A stretch of DNA of 64,000 nt. Origin: Eucommia ulmoides (Eukaryota > Streptophyta > Magnoliopsida > Garryales > Eucommiaceae). The notes under the pieces were generated by a model. It was not told where the DNA came from. It was given only the letters and a program-made list of their open reading frames with translations, and made no database searches. Where the stretch lies: assembly GCA_016647705.1 (NCBI GenBank), contig CM028329.1, positions 13,107,910-13,171,909 of the forward strand, read 5' to 3'. Below, in pieces: positions 24,101 through 32,428 of this stretch. Within the stretch, counting starts at the first letter, position 1, and the number at the start of each line of letters is the position of its first letter. A program made the position numbers and the translations under genes.

Positions 24101-24647
24101 AGGTTTTTGCTCCCTACCATGGATGGGCCATCAGAAAAGCTGTTGCCGCAGGGATGTATGCCCTTCCCACAAAAGAACAACTCTTGAAGAAGCTAAATGA
24201 AGACGGTGAGTTTCATGCTTCTGCAGCACTTCATATACCTTGTTTCTATCATTTTGCTTCTGCTAGGTATTACAAAATAGCATTCCAGCTGATGATTTCA
24301 CGTTCATCATAACTAAATTGATTTTTCAATGGTTGAATTTGGCAATCTGCCTTCATGTCACTGAGGTTTGTTTGGCACTTCTTTGCCAGCGAGCGTTGAC
24401 CCAATGGCATTTTTCCAAATTCAGGCTTCACACATACTAACTCCTCTCTCATCCCAAAAAAATATATTAGCCATATATAACTTTTTTATAGTTTTGATGA
24501 TTCTTCTTCTTTTTTGTTTTCGTATGTGACTTTTGTGTAGAGATCTCAGCTAGGGTTCAGATGCAGAATTATATTGCTACATCTGCACCTGTCATCCTTT
24601 ACATTGACAAACTATTCCATTCAAAAGAATTGGGCATAGACTGGTGA
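6103..24647 (+). CDS. ACD11: ACD11-like ceramide-1-phosphate / glycolipid transfer protein, four exons, 212 residues
   Basis: Exons 6103-6315, 6435-6607, 24060-24205 and 24541-24647 total 639 nt, giving 212 residues and a TGA stop. All three introns are GT-AG and the phases join cleanly. The protein has the GLTP fold seen in Arabidopsis ACCELERATED CELL DEATH 11, a cytosolic carrier of ceramide-1-phosphate and phyto-C1P between membranes whose loss triggers programmed cell death. From memory of that family, the head-group residues are present: D67 in FAEMDY, R106 and R110 in [10 protein letters not shown], and H149 in APYHGW. The C-terminus ends SKELGIDW as expected. The length fits the family (about 206). 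ATG 6103 is in a good plant context (GCCATGGC) and begins the conserved N-terminus. Intron 2 is about 17.5 kb and full of retrotransposons, which is unusual for this gene. There is no frameshift or lost catalytic residue, so it looks functional if the intron is spliced. Confidence 0.93.
6435..6607 (+). CDS. ACD11: ACD11-like exon 2
   Basis: This exon encodes residues 72-128 plus two bases of the next codon, from VDDLVKVSK to FEQIIVSE. It contains [16 protein letters not shown], with the two arginines that bind the phosphate of ceramide-1-phosphate in the family. The donor is gtatgt, which opens the giant intron. Confidence 0.92.
6919..7356 (+). repeat. 5' LTR of outer copia, left part
   Basis: It aligns with 19627-20070 of the 3' LTR, including the shared words CTTCATGTATTCCCAATTTT and GGGTTGATGAGTTGAGT (with changes). 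It breaks off at 7356, where the - strand copia is inserted, and the rest of the LTR resumes at 15796. Confidence 0.8.
7357..7505 (-). repeat. 3' LTR of the - strand copia
   Basis: 149 bp, differing from 11727-11875 at only a few positions, so this insertion is clearly younger than the outer copia. It contains TATTTATAATAATAATT, which read from the - strand gives a TATAAATA-type box. Confidence 0.85.
7506..8320 (-). pseudogene. Copia RNase H and RT C-terminal region (degenerate)
   Basis: Read on the - strand, this shows [10 protein letters not shown] and [19 protein letters not shown], the RNase H motifs with catalytic Asp and Glu. Before these lies the typical RT end with the [11 protein letters not shown]-type region. 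Stop codons and frame changes occur, for example near 7740 and 7990. It continues the RT open frame at 8330-8737. Confidence 0.75.
8330..8737 (-). pseudogene. Copia reverse transcriptase domain
   Basis: A 135-residue open frame begins near [13 protein letters not shown] and contains [21 protein letters not shown] and the catalytic YVDD ([14 protein letters not shown]), all signatures of Ty1-copia RT (RVT_2). The YVDD box is intact, but upstream and downstream frames are broken, so a full polyprotein is not made. Confidence 0.88.
9032..9508 (-). pseudogene. Copia integrase-RT linker region
   Basis: A Ser/Pro-rich open frame contains [19 protein letters not shown]. This is the characteristic low-complexity linker between integrase and RT in plant copia, ending in the HPISNFVSY motif. 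It joins the integrase C-terminus (9414-9749) after a frame change. Confidence 0.7.
9414..9749 (-). pseudogene. Copia integrase C-terminal part
   Basis: The frame reads through [17 protein letters not shown] and [11 protein letters not shown] to KYVFLGYS, the conserved copia post-catalytic integrase region. It is separated from the catalytic core by a frameshift near 9760. Confidence 0.8.
9762..10355 (-). pseudogene. Copia pre-integrase zinc finger and integrase core, catalytic Glu lost
   Basis: 197 residues. The zinc-binding pre-integrase part ([28 protein letters not shown]) is followed by the rve core. The first Asp is in LVHSDVWGP and the second in [10 protein letters not shown]. The third motif, which in the family reads QNGVAERKN, is QNRGAKRKN here, so the catalytic Glu of the D,D-35-E triad is gone. 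The integrase would be inactive. Confidence 0.88.
10359..10568 (-). pseudogene. Copia protease-end fragment
   Basis: The - strand frame holds [17 protein letters not shown] and [19 protein letters not shown], matching the end of the copia aspartic protease and its spacer. The active-site DSG-type motif would lie near 10620-10650, where the - strand reads a [10 protein letters not shown]-like sequence, a common plant copia variant. Confidence 0.8.
10703..11050 (-). pseudogene. Copia Gag C-terminal fragment with CCHC zinc knuckle
   Basis: In one - strand frame at about 10865-10925 the sequence reads [15 protein letters not shown], a CX2CX4HX4C zinc knuckle that binds retroelement RNA. The longest open frame here is in another phase and is not the coding one. 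N-terminal gag is absent upstream. Confidence 0.7.
11051..11726 (-). other. Replaced or untranslated part of the - strand copia
   Basis: This lies where gag should be but shows no Gag homology. It contains a degenerate tandem duplication (about 11225-11335) of AGATCTGGTCCAGAATACT followed by CAAATCTGGACAATC, with a period near 70 bp. A poly-T tract follows at 11613-11637. It may be a foreign insertion or an expanded leader. Confidence 0.4.
11727..11875 (-). repeat. 5' LTR of the - strand copia
   Basis: 149 bp partner of 7357-7505. It is followed on the right by the GTAGT target duplication at 11876-11880. Confidence 0.85.
11881..12130 (+). pseudogene. Gypsy pol C-terminal tail remnant (inverted copy)
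   Basis: Translation gives [20 protein letters not shown] followed by [20 protein letters not shown], the well-known tail of plant gypsy polyproteins. It is inverted relative to the copies at 12830-13060 and 14346-15795. No complete polyprotein is attached to it. Confidence 0.55.
12140..12830 (-). repeat. Gypsy LTR-like direct repeat, copy 1
   Basis: It aligns with 13690-14340 in the same orientation. Shared words include TTATAGACAAC and CTTGATAAGTTCAAGAA, then GGGATACAACTCT and AATAAACTAAATTAATAAA. It contains GGTGGCC/GGGGTGGCC-type internal repeats at 12580-12690. Position next to a pol tail suggests an LTR. Exact borders are not certain. Confidence 0.55.
12831..13280 (-). pseudogene. Gypsy reverse-transcriptase start and pol tail fragments
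   Basis: Between 13070 and 13250 the - strand reads [20 protein letters not shown] followed by a [10 protein letters not shown] motif and a DCRAINN motif, the N-terminal part of gypsy RT. It then jumps directly to the pol tail (12830-13060), so most of RT, RNase H and integrase are deleted. Confidence 0.7.
13281..13689. other. Spacer between gypsy fragments
   Basis: AT-rich sequence between the RT fragment and the second LTR-like copy. A - strand open frame here is low-complexity and Phe/Ser/Tyr-rich, and I do not support it as a gene. TGATGCGAACCTC occurs both at 13255 and at 13680, hinting at a second duplicated edge. Confidence 0.4.
13690..14345 (-). repeat. Gypsy LTR-like direct repeat, copy 2
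   Basis: Partner of 12140-12830. It is followed on the right by the - strand pol tail segment interrupted by the hAT at 14468. Confidence 0.55.
14468..15659. mobile_element. Non-autonomous hAT element (1192 bp) inside the gypsy block
   Basis: The left end is CAGGGTTTTAAAT and the right end on the other strand is CAAGATTTTAAAT. A perfect 8 bp duplication TATTGTAG lies at 14460-14467 and 15660-15667, and removing the element restores the gypsy sequence. Subterminal regions are rich in GGCCGTTACGG-like words on both sides. The middle holds a GC-rich segment (about 14800-14940) followed by a CT run, then AT-rich DNA with an (AT) run at 15126-15157. No transposase was seen. Confidence 0.9.
15796..15889 (+). 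repeat. 5' LTR of outer copia, right part
   Basis: ATGTAGCCTAAATTGGGTAA continues into TTTGCTATAATTTTTCTAACCA, matching the end of the 3' LTR (20045-20137). Its first 30 bases also occur at 7325-7356, so the insertion complex is flanked by a duplicated LTR segment. Confidence 0.75.
15890..16543 (+). pseudogene. Outer copia leader and Gag remnant
   Basis: After the Met-tRNA primer site the + strand encodes, across several stops and frame changes, [10 protein letters not shown], then [20 protein letters not shown] and [12 protein letters not shown], then FDDEV. This is the copia Gag domain found in plants. It stops abruptly at 16543, where another LTR begins within a motif of the form ESW-AT. 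Confidence 0.75.
17400..18020 (+). pseudogene. Copia Gag of the second element
   Basis: Across two frames the + strand encodes [20 protein letters not shown], then [20 protein letters not shown] and [14 protein letters not shown], the retrotransposon gag (UBN2-like) pattern. Internal stops at about 17668 and 17908 and a frame change near 17690 disable it. Confidence 0.75.
18633..19440 (+). pseudogene. Copia pre-integrase and integrase remnant with internal duplication
   Basis: The + strand reads [10 protein letters not shown] and [13 protein letters not shown] (pre-integrase finger). After stops it continues with FHLDVWDPS (first Asp of the core) and [20 protein letters not shown], where the catalytic Glu is retained but in a broken frame. 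A roughly 91 bp segment covering the finger is duplicated in tandem (about 18810-18980). Confidence 0.7.
19627..20137 (+). repeat. 3' LTR of outer copia
   Basis: 511 bp, starting TGTTAAAG directly after a purine-rich GTAGGAGAT tract and ending TTCCCAACA or similar at 20137. It is the partner of 6919-7356 plus 15796-15889. Confidence 0.8.
24060..24205 (+). CDS. ACD11: ACD11-like exon 3
   Basis: The acceptor is CTTTTGCAG. The exon completes E129 and encodes residues to KLNEDG, including [14 protein letters not shown] with head-group His149 and [11 protein letters not shown]. The donor is gtgagt. Intron 3 is 335 bp (24206-24540). Confidence 0.92.
24541..24647 (+). CDS. ACD11: ACD11-like exon 4
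   Basis: The acceptor is TTGTGTAG. The exon encodes [20 protein letters not shown] then [15 protein letters not shown] and the TGA stop at 24645-24647. The C-terminal LGIDW ending is conserved in ACD11. Confidence 0.92.
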
Positions 24648-27600
24648 AGCCTGGTTCTATGTTGTTCTTTACTGCGATGACATACTTTGGTAATTATTAC
24701 TGTCTTGGATTTGAAAGGAAACTAGATATCACTAATCCCCTTTCCCTTTTTTTGTATGTTCATAACGTACATTATCCCGCAAGCTATGTATAATGGAATT
24801 ACTTGTACCTTTCGTGGGTGAACTTGCATTTGCTATGTTTTTTTACTTCTGTGTGAACATTGCTGTCATGCCAGTATAGGACACTACAATCAGCGAGCTT
24901 GTATCTAAGAATATAATGCTAGTTTGTGACCATAGCTGTCATGCCGCTATGGGACCCTTCATCATAGAGCTTGTACGTAAAAATATAAGAATAGATCAAT
25001 TAAGTGAAAAACAGCCAGGAGAGCCGTAACTTCGAGATCAATGAGGCAAAAACCCAAGGGCCAAACAATTGTAAATGTAACGGTATCAGAGACTGCCCAT
25101 GTTAGCCTTCTTATATAGACGGTGGATTTGAACATCACTGGCACATAGCAGCATAGTTTCATAGTCAAACTAAAGTAAGAAAAAACCGGATAGCAACTAT
25201 TTGACTGTAATATGAAAAAACTTAAGTTCAAAATAATTGTAATGATATCCTTGATTGCCCATACTTCACCTATAACAGTATATACAGTGTTGATTGTTTG
25301 GGTAAAACCAATAACCAGTGGCCCTCTGAATTGCAGAACATATCAGCACAAACAGCAAACCCAATATTAGAAAAACACCAGCGTTAGTCTGTGGGAAGGG
25401 GGAACCTATTTTTTTTTTTTTGCTATAGCTAGGAATTTTATAACAAGGACACGAGGATGTCCACTTTTAAATAACCATGAAGTTCCATATTTTTCAAGAA
25501 AATCCGAGATTCAATGAAGTGTAATGTCCATGTTTTTAATGTATGCTAAATTCAGTGACTGTCAGTCCATAATTTAATTTTACATTGTGCGAGTATGAAT
25601 GTTAGATGTTCCTATTCTTTTGGAGATCTTTATGTGGATTGTGTGTCTTCATTGATTCATCATTCCGCGTTCAAAGCACGAAATCATAATTGCATGCAAT
25701 GCTCACTCGCCATATCACTTGCATGCCCTACATTTTTTTTTTATAAACGCAAAACCTATCCAAAATCGGTTTTTTTCTCTAAACGTTTCAAGTGTCTGAA
25801 CAAACGATTCAACCACATAAAAATCTAGAACGCCCAACGTTCGAATGCCATGTACGATTGACTAGACGGCAAGGCCTCTGGAATTTTGTCATCCAAATGG
25901 TTGAAACACGCTTCCTAACGACCAAAGGTGGTGTACTCTGATTTCAGGAGGTTTCCCAAAAAAGCCTAAAGTGTTTTAGGGTGGAAAATCTCTATAAATC
26001 TGCGATTTTGTGATAATTTGTGTCTAGCCTACCTTGTTTTGTATGTGAAACATTAGGGAGTTTGGCTTTTCTTTGCAAATCATTCTTCTTCAGTTAGCTC
26101 TCTCATTGAATCAATCTCACATCTTGGAGCTTAAGAGTCTAGGGATTGAGGATCTTTTTGAAAACTACCATTCTGAGTCCCTGACACTTGCATTCCATTT
26201 GTGAGTTGTGCTTAGTTGCCCGCTTGTCAAACAAGATATGATTTTGCGAGGTTTGTGAAGCACACTAAGCCAAGCTAGAAAGAAAGATTTCATTTCAAGG
26301 CCATGACTAAGGAGATCTACAAATTGATTTGGAGTTGATGTGGGTGGGGATCGGAACGAGGAGGCTCCGTGGATTGAAATTGAACAAGACTTGAACGACA
26401 TGTCTCGTGGAAGCCGTTTAGGATGCAAGTGAAATCGATTTTAGTCCCAACTAGGCTAGAGGTGGGCTTGAATGGCAAACGATTTTTTTTAACCCTCTTA
26501 AAAATCAATTTTAATCTCTATTTTAATCTTTAATTCGGATTAGCATATGAGAACATCAACATTAAATTAAGGGGCACTCTGTGACAAGACCCAATAGAGG
26601 GGAAAAAAAAACTCACTTTTAAAAACACTATTGCATAACCTGTGTTCAAAGGCACAGACTAAAAATGATAAGCTTAATTTGGAAAGAAAAAAAAAAGTAA
26701 TATTTGGGCAATGAAACAATAAAATCAACTTTACTATTCAACAAATTTTTGTATACAAAAATATCTTTTGAAAATATAGTTTGAATCTATACTCTTTTAC
26801 ATTCAATTGTATAAATATATAATAAATTGTTTTGTTCAATTGTATAAATATATAATAAATTGTTTTGTTATTTGTTAAAAAAGGAAACTAACTGCACAAT
26901 ATTTTACCCTTTTTTTTCTTTATTTTTAGTCATTTTATTTTATTTTTCAATCCTATTTAATATTAATCATATGAATTTAATATTTAATTGATATTAACTG
27001 AAAAATTAAATAATTATTTAAAAGTATCTTGAAGACTAAAAAATATCAAGAAAATTATAAGTGACTTATTTGAAAGGCAATCCAACATTTTTTTAAAAAT
27101 ATTTTTATTCTTATTTTAAACAACAAAAAATATGAAAAAAAAAAAGAGGTTAAAAAGTAAATAAGAGAGGAGGAGTAAACTCAGATACTTGTCCGACAAA
27201 GATAAAGATATAGAGAACGAGGTCCACCTTCTTTTTGTTTGGGTGGGAATTTAAGTTTTTGCTCAAATTCAGTTTTCATCTTTGCTATTTTATTTTATTT
27301 TCAAATCTAATGGATAATAATTTCCCTTAGAAATGTTACTATTTAAAAAAAAAAAAAAAAAAAGGTGAAGGATTTTGGATTTTTTTTGGATTAAAAGATA
27401 AATCAAAGATAAGTGATTTGGATACTTCACCATTGAAAATAGAAAGAATAAGATAGATGGAGTCCACCTGATCTGAAAATGTCTTTTAAAAAGATGTTTC
27501 TAAAATATATATAAAAAAATGTATACCAAGTTGTTTCTTATTTTTAAATCTAATGATCGATAATATCTCTAAAAAATATCTTTTGAAACTATAATATTTC

Positions 27601-28202
27601 TATTTTTATTAAAAGAATCACAAAAAAAAAAAAAAAAAAAGTGAGTTGATGGAATTTGAGTTGTTTTGAATTAAAAAAAGAAAAAAAGTTGGATTTGGAA
27701 AATAAATAAGAGAGATATAGAGACTTTAAAATACTTTCCATTAAAAAAAAGTTAGGGCTTGAGAGAATAGAAGGTTTGTGGGGAATGAAAATATGAGAGA
27801 GTTATTGACTAAACTTGTTCCTTAAAATATCTAAGCAAAATATATAGTTAAAATATATCCAAAAAATATAAAACGAATTGTTTTATAATATAAATGTAAA
27901 TTCGAACTTTGTCATTCGTCAGGCTATGACACCCCGCCATATGAATGTAATGATTCCCTAATTTGACTTGTACCTTCATTAATTTATAAGACTCATGATT
28001 CCCGATTACGAGGGATTTGAACTGCAAAATTCAACTATGAGAAAATTAACAATAGATTATGATTTAATGATAATTTTGATGATTCAAACACATTTTTATA
28101 TTTGTCATAAAGATAGCTTTAAAGTAACATGTCTGTATATTTCATTTACAAGATTTGGAACTTTGTTGAATTCAAGGAGATGTTGTATTCATTATGACTT
28201 AC
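24648..28202. other. Intergenic region, AT-rich, no gene seen
   Basis: 3' UTR of the ACD11-like gene, then spacer. At 25840-26450 a more complex stretch with ATCTCTATAAATCTGC (TATA-like, near 25990) and CATTGAATCAATCTC resembles an old retrotransposon LTR, but no partner was found. From 26530 to 27900 it is very AT-rich with poly-A tracts (27346-27363, 27620-27640). Open frames here are short and unlike any protein I know. Confidence 0.5.
26804..26869. repeat. 33 bp tandem duplication
   Basis: Two perfect adjacent copies of a 33 bp AT-rich unit starting CAATTGTATAAATATATAAT. Likely a recent slippage event. Confidence 0.9.
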
Positions 28203-30087
28203 TGTTGGCCCAAAGATCTACCCAAGAAGGGGGTGAATTGGGTAGTTATAAAAATTTAAACAATAAATTCAAACACAAATAACCAATTTTCCTAAATTGA
28301 TTATTATCTTGTTACACAGCGAAAATATGTTTATCTAGATGCACACCCAAATAATCAAAAATAAAATAATGCAGTACACAACTATATATCCTAGTTCGGT
28401 AAGTTGCTTTTACCTACATCCAGTCTCCCGAACTCCACGGAGATTCGCAATCCACTAAACCCCGATTCTTTTCACAAGTAAGAATCAAACCCTTACAATT
28501 TTTTTCATAGACTAAAGACTAACCTAATTATTTTTCCATGCTCAAAATCAAACCCTGACTATCCTGATTCTTTTCGCAAGAATCACCCTTTACAACCTTG
28601 ATTCTTTTCACAGGTTCAGAATCAACATATCACTCTCTCACGCTATTACATTTATTTTTTTTGCAGACTTAAGAAGAACCTTTACAATCACTCAATTCTA
28701 TTACAGGAAGAATTAAAACCAAATCTTTTTAAAGGATAAAGACTAACCTAATTTTTTTGCGGGCCAAAAATCAAATCCTAATCTTTTTCTCAGGCTAGAG
28801 ATTGAAACCTAACTACTTTGATTAAACACTGACCCAAACGTGTCTAATCTGCTCAAACTCGCCAATACAGAAAATCAACAAGTTTCTCCCCACAAGGCCT
28901 CAATATAATTATACTCAATTAATGTCCCGAAATTACTAAGTAATAGATTTAATGTGCGCCACAAATCTGATTTAGATAATTTAACACACAAGTAGCATGT
29001 AATTAGATGTCTCAAATAAAAATCGTTTTAAAATATTTTCACAAAAATTAAGTTTGAAAACGTTTTTTTTCAAATAAGTTATCCAAGTAATTAATCAAAA
29101 TAATATAAGAAAGTAAAACCCATAGCTTGAAAAGATCTCACTAGGATTTGTCGAAAACGATTATGATAGCACGATAAAGAACACAAACCGATGACCCAAA
29201 AACACTTAGTTCTTCGATCAAGAACTCTTAATAATCTCATGTATGAATTTCAGCGAAAGAATCTCTCTTGGAATAGCAAAATCTGAATGTTCTTGTGCCC
29301 TTTTTCTTAATCTCATAGGTTTATATTATTAGATTTAGAACTAGACATTCAACTACTAGTTTTCAAATGTCATGACTCTAAATGATATCGCAAGACCCCA
29401 TATATCATATATATTCAAAATAGATATATTTCATTAAAAACTACTCTTGGAAAAATTCATTTTAGTCCTTAAAACTTTTTTAAAACAAAATCCTTAGAAA
29501 TAAGAGCTATTTATCACTTTAATTAAAAGAATAATTAAATTAATGGATCAATTAATTAAGAATCTTTTAATATATGATATATATCTGAATTACACTTAAA
29601 TCTCTCCAAACACTCACTTGAAATCATAAAAAATGAGATGATTTGACCAAAAAAATAAATCAGTCAAATACTTTACTGACGCCGTCGGTTGGCAGTCAGA
29701 CCTTCCGGTTGACGACCCCTCACAATGACTGCATTTTTTACCGTTGTATTGGTTTGATCGGTTGACCAGCCACTTTGGTCGGTCGATTGATTGGTCTAGT
29801 AGGTTTCCTTTTTTTTTTTTTTTTTTTCCGTTTTCAGCTATTGGATTCGTTAGTCAACCGACCGAACTTATTGGTTGACCGAATTGACCAGTAGGTCACC
29901 CATTCCACTTCTTAAATACATTGTTTTGGTTAGTCGACCGACCCCTTTCGCCGGTTGACCGAATTGACCCGATAAACTACCATTTTAAGTATTAAAACTA
30001 TTTTTTCAATTAGGTTCTTAGCCAAAAACATTTCAAATACTTAACACATCATAAAACAAACATTAGAACTCTAACATTATCACAACA
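28203..30087 (+). repeat. LTR-like repeat (TGTTGG...CACAACA), probable solo LTR
   Basis: It begins TGTTGGCCCAAAG and soon reads AAGAAGGGGGTGAATTGGGT, a start common in plant LTRs. Then come TAGTTCGGTAAGTTGC and repeated TTCTTTTCACAAG/AGAATCAA words, and it ends near ATCACAACA. At 29670-29960 are many copies of GGTTGACC and GTCGACCGACC words. A related start occurs at 63209. No 5 bp duplication was found, so both borders and solo-LTR status are inferences. Confidence 0.5.
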
Positions 30088-30480
30088 CACATAATATTAA
30101 TTTATTTTAAAGTATCATGTGTGATCCTAATTCGGGTTGCATTAAGAGTATAAAAGTAAAGAGTTGTTTTTACCTATTTGTCTTCAATGTCTTCAATACT
30201 ATTCAAATCTTCATTATCTTCAAATCTTCATTATCTCTATTTTACACCTGCAATATATTCTTGAATGATTCTTCTTCTTAATCAATTACATGGAACTTTA
30301 AATTTTAAATCACTCAGTAAAAACATTAGTTACATAAAAGATCAACATTTAATTGCCCATCAAAACATTGGATTCAACACTTACATTTTTTTTTTCACAA
30401 GAGACCTTATTGAATTCAACAAGGTGTTTTCTCATTTTTTTTTTAGTATAGAAGGAAAATGAAAAAAAAAAACAAAAAAA
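30088..30480. other. Spacer, nothing recognised
   Basis: AT-rich sequence with a short duplication of TCTTCATTATCT words near 30205-30240 and A-rich runs at 30460-30480 next to the RNase H-like remnant. No gene is supported. Confidence 0.5.
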
Positions 30481-30869
30481 CTAAGGCCTACGATCAAAAG
30501 CCTCCGCTTTCATCTTTTCTAGGACCAAACTTGTCATCTCAGTTAGAGGTGAATCCAGGTATTTGAGGTCCACTCTACCATCTGTTCCTTTCCTAGTGAG
30601 AAAACCAACACACTTGTTGTTTTCTCTTGGGGTGAACTGGAGTTTGTAGTTGTTATTCAAAGAAATCTCTTGCAGTCTTCCACCCATGGCTTGTAACGAT
30701 GGGTATCGAGGCAATCCTTAAGAATTAGGGAGGCCGCCTCTGCCAAATCTGTTGCAACTGCGACCCTTAGGTAGTCTCTAGCTGCAATAATTAGGATCTC
30801 AGTATATGTAATCTTGAGCTCTGCTTCATGGCCCATGCACGAAGGAAGTTGTCCGCAATACCCGATCAA
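30481..30869 (-). pseudogene. RNase H-like retroelement remnant (probable LINE)
   Basis: Two overlapping - strand frames (30869-30657 and 30714-30481) join by one frameshift. The first reads AELKITYTEILIIAARDYL and then VATDLAEAASLILK. The second reads LQFTPRENNKCVGFL and ends YLDSPLTEMTSLVLEKM. This fits the RVT_3 RNase H domain at the end of plant non-LTR polyproteins: Glu and Asp motifs, then a REGN-CADFLA-type motif, here altered so the last Asp is lost, then an LDSPP-type tail. No RT was found upstream. The A-rich run at 30460-30480 just past the stop could be a poly-A tail read on the - strand only if reversed, so I do not rely on it. Confidence 0.5.
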
Positions 30870-31324
30870 TCAGACACCTTGATGATCACAGAGAAACCCT
30901 CATATACCTCATTTCCCTAGGTTCCAATTAGAAAAATGAAAATGTGTGGGATCACCTGGGGTGTATGTAGGATAGTAAGCTTGCAAAAGATCTCTGAAAA
31001 GTGGAGATAATTTGGAAGCGGACTCAAACGATTCCCTAAATGAACCTTCGATCATTTCCTTATTTTCATATTTTCACACCTCTTAGATGATTGTAATTAA
31101 ACAGAGCACTTTACGAGAGTTTAGAGAACTCCCTTTAATGGTTTTCATAATCAAATCCAATATATCAAGATGAACGTTCCGCTTTAAGTTTTTTGGGTCT
31201 CGAAAAATGGATCAAATCGCATGCCTTAGGGTATTTTCCTACAAGGTGTTATATTTATTAAGACACTTGCATCGTATTTTTTAGCTAAAAACATACACTT
31301 GTTGAGCTCAACACATGAAAAATG
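30870..31324. other. Spacer left of the Tat element
   Basis: No coding sequence recognised. It ends in AGATC, which forms the left target duplication of the gypsy element. Confidence 0.5.
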
Positions 31325-31329
31325 AGATC

Positions 31330-32060
31330 TGTTGGTGTCAAAAAATAGGCCAACCAGCAATATGGTTTGGTCACTGCTGACGTGGAGGATAGGAGCTGAT
31401 CTGGAGATTGACTTCTGTTGGGCTGAAATTTTCAATCCGTCTGGAGCTCGGTCCTGCGCATATCCGAGCTATTTTAGGCGCTATCCGACCTCACCTTTCA
31501 GGCTGGAACCTACACACAGGACTAGCCGGGGTGTGCCCAGCGTGTCTCATCCGACGTAAGAGTAAGAGCTCGGGGGAAGAAAAAAAAGTCGCTTAGATAA
31601 AACAAAGTCGTTACCTCAAGTTTTTTCACCTGCTGAATGGCTTAGCAAAGCCTTCTATTTATAGGTGATGACGTTATTAGCATCTCGAAAATTAAGGCCT
31701 TAAATTCGGTTATTCGTCCTAATCTGTCAGGCACGTGGATAGTGTGTGGAGGATTAGAGCCGTGGGCTTAGGCTTTTGTATGCTGATGGAGAAGACCATG
31801 GACCAAGCTTGTTAGGGAATGCAGGCCGGCCTGGGCACCGAGGTGCAAGTCGGGACGACTGCACTGACCTGCTCTTTAGTGGCGATATCAGAGGGGAACG
31901 TTGGAGATTAATGCTTGGCGATTGATCAAAGGGCTTCATTCTAACCAACCCGAGGATATATTTAAGCTATTGAGCAACCGGGCTCACTAGGTCATTTGAT
32001 GACGTGACACTTTTAATCTAGGAGGCAAACATGTGGCAGGGGTTGGAATTTTACCTCCCA
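31330..32060 (-). repeat. 3' LTR of the Tat element
   Basis: It starts TGTTGGTGTC on the + strand (ACCAACA on the - strand) and aligns with 41898-42616 throughout, for example GGCCAACCAGCA and TTGGCGATTGATCAAAGGGC. On the - strand a TATAAATAG box lies at 31655-31665, the likely LTR promoter core. The inner border near 32060-32070 is uncertain by about 10 bp. Confidence 0.85.
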
Positions 32061-32324
32061 AGCCTCAGCACAGAGAATGAACATAAGACGTTGAGGGTTT
32101 TGTTCACGGATTGCTGGAGAATGGAGATCCGGGCTCAAGGAGATTCTGCTTGAAATCCCAAAAATAGCTTGGCATTGAAAATTAGTTCGATCGATCTTTT
32201 CTTGGATTCCGCAAGAAGTTTGACTGGCACTTTGACCAGATGTGCGACACGTGGCCAGACAACATGCGGATCGAAGCTCTGGCCGCCATTTGATTATCAC
32301 GACGTTTCGACTTCTTGGTCAGCC

Positions 32325-32332
32325 TATAAATA
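32325..32332 (+). promoter_or_regulatory. TATA box for the antisense gene of the Tat element
   Basis: TATAAATA in GCCTATAAATAGGC lies on the + strand 97 bp before the ATG at 32429, with a pyrimidine-rich CTCTCTCTCTTCTC leader in between. This is the layout of a plant pol II core promoter, located inside the element and outside its LTR. Confidence 0.6.
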
Positions 32333-32428
32333 GGCACTTTATTTCTCTCATTTTTCTCCTTACCAGAGTATTCGTGAAAGCTCCATCCAACCTCAAAGCA
32401 CGCTACTCTCTCTCTTCTCTTTCCAAAC

